From Blastococcus aurantiacus (GTDB lineage Bacteria > Actinomycetota > Actinomycetes > Mycobacteriales > Geodermatophilaceae), in the NCBI RefSeq assembly GCF_900102425.1, contig NZ_FNBT01000007.1, positions 184,988 through 248,987 of the forward strand: 64,000 bases of DNA, written 5' to 3'. Position numbers and translations under genes: made by a program. Below are positions 55,183 to 64,000 of the stretch, in pieces. Numbering within the stretch: the first letter of the stretch is position 1; the number at the start of each line of letters is the position of its first letter. The notes beneath the pieces were generated by a model that worked only from the letters and a program-made list of their open reading frames with translations, did no database searches and had not been told where the DNA came from.

Positions 55183-56326
55183 GCGTCACCGCCCCGAAGG
55201 GTTTCTCCGCCGCCGGCGTCGCCGCCGGTCTCAAGTCCAGCGGCGACCCCGACGTCGCGCTGGTGCTGAACACCGGTCCCGACGACGTCGCCGCAGCCGT
55301 CTTCACCACGAACCGCTTCCCGGCCGCCCCGGTGGTCTGGAGCCGTCAGGTCCTCGCCGGGCAGCGCTGCCGGGCAGTCGTCCTCAACTCCGGCGGCGCC
55401 AACGCCTGCACCGGCCCCGAGGGCTTCGCCGACACCCACACCACCGCCGAGCACGTCGCCGAGGAGTTGGGCCTGGGCGCGATCGACGTCGCCGTCGCGA
55501 GCACCGGACTGATCGGTATGCGGCTGCCCATGGACAAGCTGACCGCCGGCGTCACCGCCGCGGCGCAGGCCCTGAGCGAGGACGGCGGAGCCGACGCCGC
55601 CCGGGCCATCATGACCACCGACAGCGTGCCCAAGACGACCGTCCAGCAGGGCGACGGCTGGAGCATCGGGGGCATGGCCAAGGGCGCCGGCATGCTGGCG
55701 CCCAGCCTCGCCACGATGCTCGTCGTCCTCACCACAGACGCCGCCGCGGACCCCGACGTCCTTCAGCGGGCGCTGAAGGTGGCGACGGCGGTCAGCTTCG
55801 AGCGCGTCGACTCCGACGGCTGCCTGTCGACCAACGACACGGTGCTCGTGATGGCCAACGGCGCCGCCGGCGTCACGCCGTCCGAGGAGCAGATCACCGA
55901 GGCGCTCATCGCGGCCTGCACCGACCTCGCGATGCAGCTGCTGGCCGACGCCGAGGGCTCGACCAAGGACATCGCGATCACCGTCCGCAACGCGGCCACC
56001 GTCGACGACGCGCTCACCGCCGGCCGGGCGTGCGCCCGCAACAACCTGCTCAAGACGGCGCTGTTCGGCAACGACCCCAACTGGGGCCGGGTGCTCGCCG
56101 CCATCGGCACCACCGACGCCGCCTTCGAGGCCGACCAGGTCGACGTGACGATCAACGGCGTCACCGTCTGCCGGGGCGGCTCGATCGGTGACCCGCGCGA
56201 GGGCGTCGACCTCTCCGGCCGGGGGATCACCATCGACGTCGACCTCAGGGCCGGCACCGAGCAGGCGACGATCTGGACCAACGACCTGTCGATCGCCTAC
56301 GTGCACGAGAACTCGGCGTACTCGAC

Positions 56327-56330
<4 letters not shown>
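55179..56330 (+). CDS. argJ: Bifunctional glutamate N-acetyltransferase/ornithine acetyltransferase
   Basis: Transfers the acetyl group from N-acetylornithine to glutamate, recycling acetyl in arginine synthesis. The 383-residue precursor contains [21 protein letters not shown] (about 163-183), where self-cleavage before the Thr of ATML makes the two subunits. Other signatures are [10 protein letters not shown] and the C-terminal [11 protein letters not shown]. Start and stop overlap argC and argB by 4 bp. With ArgJ, argA is not needed. The length is normal. Confidence 0.96.
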
Positions 56331-62166
<5,836 letters not shown>

Positions 62167-62170
<4 letters not shown>

Positions 62171-63447
62171 CCGATGTGATCGATGAGCTGCACCGCCGTG
62201 GGCTGATTGCCCTGAGCACCGATGAGGCCGCACTGCGAGCGCACCTCGCCGAAGGGCCGGTCACCTACTACTGCGGGTTCGACCCGACGGCGCCGAGCCT
62301 GCACGTCGGCAACCTGGTGCAATTCATGCTGCTGCGGGCCCTGCAGCGGGCCGGCCACCAGCCGGTCGTGCTGGTCGGTGGCGCCACCGGGCTGATCGGC
62401 GACCCGGGGGGCCGGAACTCCGAGCGTCAGCTGAACGACCGCGAGGTCGTCGCCGAGTGGGTGGAGCGCATCCGCCGCAACGTCCGGCCCCTGCTCGAGC
62501 GGCCGGCCGAGGAGTCCGGGCTGCGGCCGCCGATCTACGTGAACAACCTCGACTGGACCGAGCAGCTCTCGGCCATCGACTTCCTGCGCGCCATCGGCAA
62601 GAACTTCCGGGTGAGCCAGATGCTGGCCAAGGAGGCGGTCTCGGCCCGCCTGAACTCAGAGGCCGGCATCAGCTACACCGAGTTCAGCTACCAGATCCTG
62701 CAGGCCAACGACTACCGGGAGCTGTACCGGCGGCACGGCGTGACGCTGCAGACAGGTGGGTCCGACCAGTGGGGCAATCTCACCGCCGGCATCGACCTGG
62801 TCCGCCGCACCGAGGGCGCCGGGGTGCACGCCATGGGCACCCCGCTCATCACCACGGCCGACGGCCAGAAGATCGGGAAGACGCAGGGCGCCACCGTGTG
62901 GCTCGATCCCGAGCTGATGAGCCCCTACGCCTTCCACCAGTACTGGCTCAACGTCGACGACGTCGACGCCCGCGCCTGGCTGCCGCTGTTCTGCGAGCGG
63001 CCGGCCGAGGACGTGGCCGCGCTGATCGCCGAGTCGGAGGAACGGCCGGCCGCCCGGGCGCCACAGCGGGCGCTCGCCGAAGACTTGACCCGGCTGGTGC
63101 ACGGGGACCAGGAGCTGGCGCAGGCCGAGGCGGCCGGGCGGGCGCTGTTCGGTCGGGACGACCTGGCGTCGCTGGACGCCGGGACGCTGACCGCTGCGCT
63201 GACCGAGGCCGGCAGCGTCACGGTCGACGGCGAACTGCCCACGATCGCCCAGCTGCTCCAGCAGACCGGCCTGGTTTCCAGCCTGTCGGAGGCCCGCCGG
63301 ACGGTGAAGGAGGGCGGCGCCTACCTGAACAACGAGCGCGTCGCCGACGGCGACGCCGTGCCCGGCGAGGACGCGTGGCTGCCCGGCGGATGGCTGGTCC
63401 TGCGCCGTGGCAAGCGGGCGGTCGCAGGGGTCCGGCGGGGCGCCTGA
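62167..63447 (+). CDS. tyrS: Tyrosyl-tRNA synthetase
   Basis: Class I synthetase charging tRNA-Tyr, 426 residues. The HIGH-equivalent is TAPSLHVGNL (about 42-51), the tyrosine site includes TYYCGFDPTAPS and SYTEFSYQILQANDY, and the KMSKS-equivalent is DGQKIGKTQGA (about 235-245). A C-terminal S4 domain (about 360-420: SLSEARRTVKEGGAYLNNERV) is present. GTG start overlapping the mpg stop; CAGGAT eight bases before it may be an additional promoter. It is the last gene before the rRNA operon. Confidence 0.96.
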
Positions 63448-63522
63448 CCGGGCTCCAGGCCGTGTGAACGGCGGGTGTGCCGCGTGTGACGAGCCGGTGT
63501 CGGGCGTCACGCCCCGAGCGGT

Positions 63523-63551
63523 TTGACACGGCCCGCCGAGCGACGTAACTT
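63523..63551 (+). promoter_or_regulatory. rRNA operon promoter
   Basis: TTGACA (63523-63528) and TAACTT (63546-63551) with a 17-nt spacer form a near-consensus vegetative promoter, the strongest in the window. Transcription would start near 63558, about 270 nt before the 16S gene. Confidence 0.8.
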
Positions 63552-63557
63552 TCTTTC

Positions 63558-63824
63558 TGCGCCGCGCGGCCCTGAGGGGCCGCCGGACCGGGACCCGCCG
63601 CTGGCGGGGGCAACGGAAACCGGCGTAGTGTTGGACATCCAGCCAGGGACGACGCCCGGAAGGGTCGAGTGTCTGCGCGTCCGCTCTTTGAGAACTCAAC
63701 AGCGTGCCGAAAGTCAGTGCCAAGTAATACCCCGTGTCCCGGCTACTTGTGGTCGGGGCAGGGATTCCTTTGGTTGATTGATATCGAGAGTGCTAGCTCT
63801 CGGTTCTCAGCTGCGATCAAATCA
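63558..63824 (+). ncRNA. Leader of the rRNA operon
   Basis: About 265 nt of untranslated leader between promoter and 16S gene. It contains a GCGGCCC/GGGCCGC hairpin near its start, an antitermination-type boxA element (GCTCTTTGAGAACT, 63683-63696) and the hairpin CGAGAG-TGCTAG-CTCTCG (63785-63802) just before the 16S start, probably part of the processing stem. No protein gene is seen in 63448-63824. Confidence 0.6.
63683..63696 (+). promoter_or_regulatory. boxA-like antitermination element
   Basis: GCTCTTTGAGAACT matches the boxA consensus (TGCTCTTTAACA type) in the rRNA leader, where NusB and S10 bind to prevent premature termination. Confidence 0.6.
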
Positions 63825-64000
63825 TCTACGGAGAGTTTGATCCTGGCTCAGGACGAACGCTGGCGGCGTGCTTAACACATGCAAGTCGAACGGTGAACCC
63901 GCTTCGGTGGGGGATCAGTGGCGAACGGGTGAGTAACACGTGGGCAACCTGCCCTCAGCTCTGGGATAACTCCAAGAAATTGGGGCTAATACTGGATATG
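63825..64000 (+). rRNA. rrs: 16S ribosomal RNA, 5' part (continues beyond window)
   Basis: The universal 5' sequence AGAGTTTGATCCTGGCTCAG begins at 63832, corresponding to E. coli position 8, so the mature RNA should start close to 63825. Next come GACGAACGCTGGCGGCG and the V1 region with CGAACGGTGAACC, then GTGGCGAACGGGTGAGTAAC. The gene is cut by the window edge after about 176 nt. The short loops agree with an actinobacterium of the Geodermatophilaceae type; genus cannot be settled from this length. Confidence 0.97.

Overview
The window is chromosomal DNA of a very high G+C actinobacterium. Codon third positions are almost always G or C, GTG starts are common, and neighbouring genes often overlap by 4 bp (ATGA or GTGA). 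The beginning of the 16S rRNA gene at the right edge and the gene repertoire fit the Geodermatophilaceae (Blastococcus, Modestobacter or Geodermatophilus type). That placement is inference from memory; no search was run. No phage, insertion sequence, CRISPR array or tRNA gene was recognised.

Layout. 1-3636: an organic-acid operon (partial AEC transporter, malate:quinone oxidoreductase mqo, GlcD-type FAD dehydrogenase). 3652-12345: two lipoproteins, small hypotheticals, a DUF3516 superfamily 2 helicase, an SDR enzyme, a YidD-like protein with an unusual N-terminus, arfB and a GrpB-family gene. 12346-14210: an ECF42-type sigma factor operon with a YCII/DGPF protein and a DUF1905 protein. 14301-16641: a MocR-type regulator divergent from an EamA permease, with start codons sharing CATG. 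16714-20496: a carboxymuconolactone decarboxylase-like enzyme, an acetyltransferase, a PRC-barrel/DUF2382 stress module behind a sigma-B-like promoter, and a TetR regulator.

20594-34287 holds the nitrate assimilation genes: nasA, nirB and nirD in an overlapping operon, the nitrate transporter narK, and the HemD/winged-helix regulator nnaR. Between them lie a DUF2000/AraC pair bracketed by clusters of an 18-22 bp palindromic repeat, and an XRE-cupin / CPYC flavoenzyme / His-rich methyltransferase module with a clear twin operator. 34383-38339: a GAF-ANTAR plus PP2C phosphatase pair, an MBL hydrolase and a PH-domain membrane protein.

38354-63447 follows the classical actinobacterial order infC-rpmI-rplT-RNA methyltransferase, pheS-pheT, argCJBDFRH, 3-methyladenine glycosylase, tyrS, and then an rRNA operon (promoter at 63523-63551, 16S from about 63825). 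Two departures stand out. A block (40919-48059) separates the ribosomal-protein operon from pheST; it carries a diiron oxygenase, TetR and DUF4873 group and two tandem cyclic-di-GMP proteins, one EAL-DICT-LOV-GGDEF and the other a paralogue without LOV and with a ruined GGDEF site but a kept RxxD site. Also, argG is missing from between argR and argH, which overlap by 4 bp.

Several genes have a TANNNT-like -10 box only 5-8 nt before the start codon, which suggests leaderless transcription.
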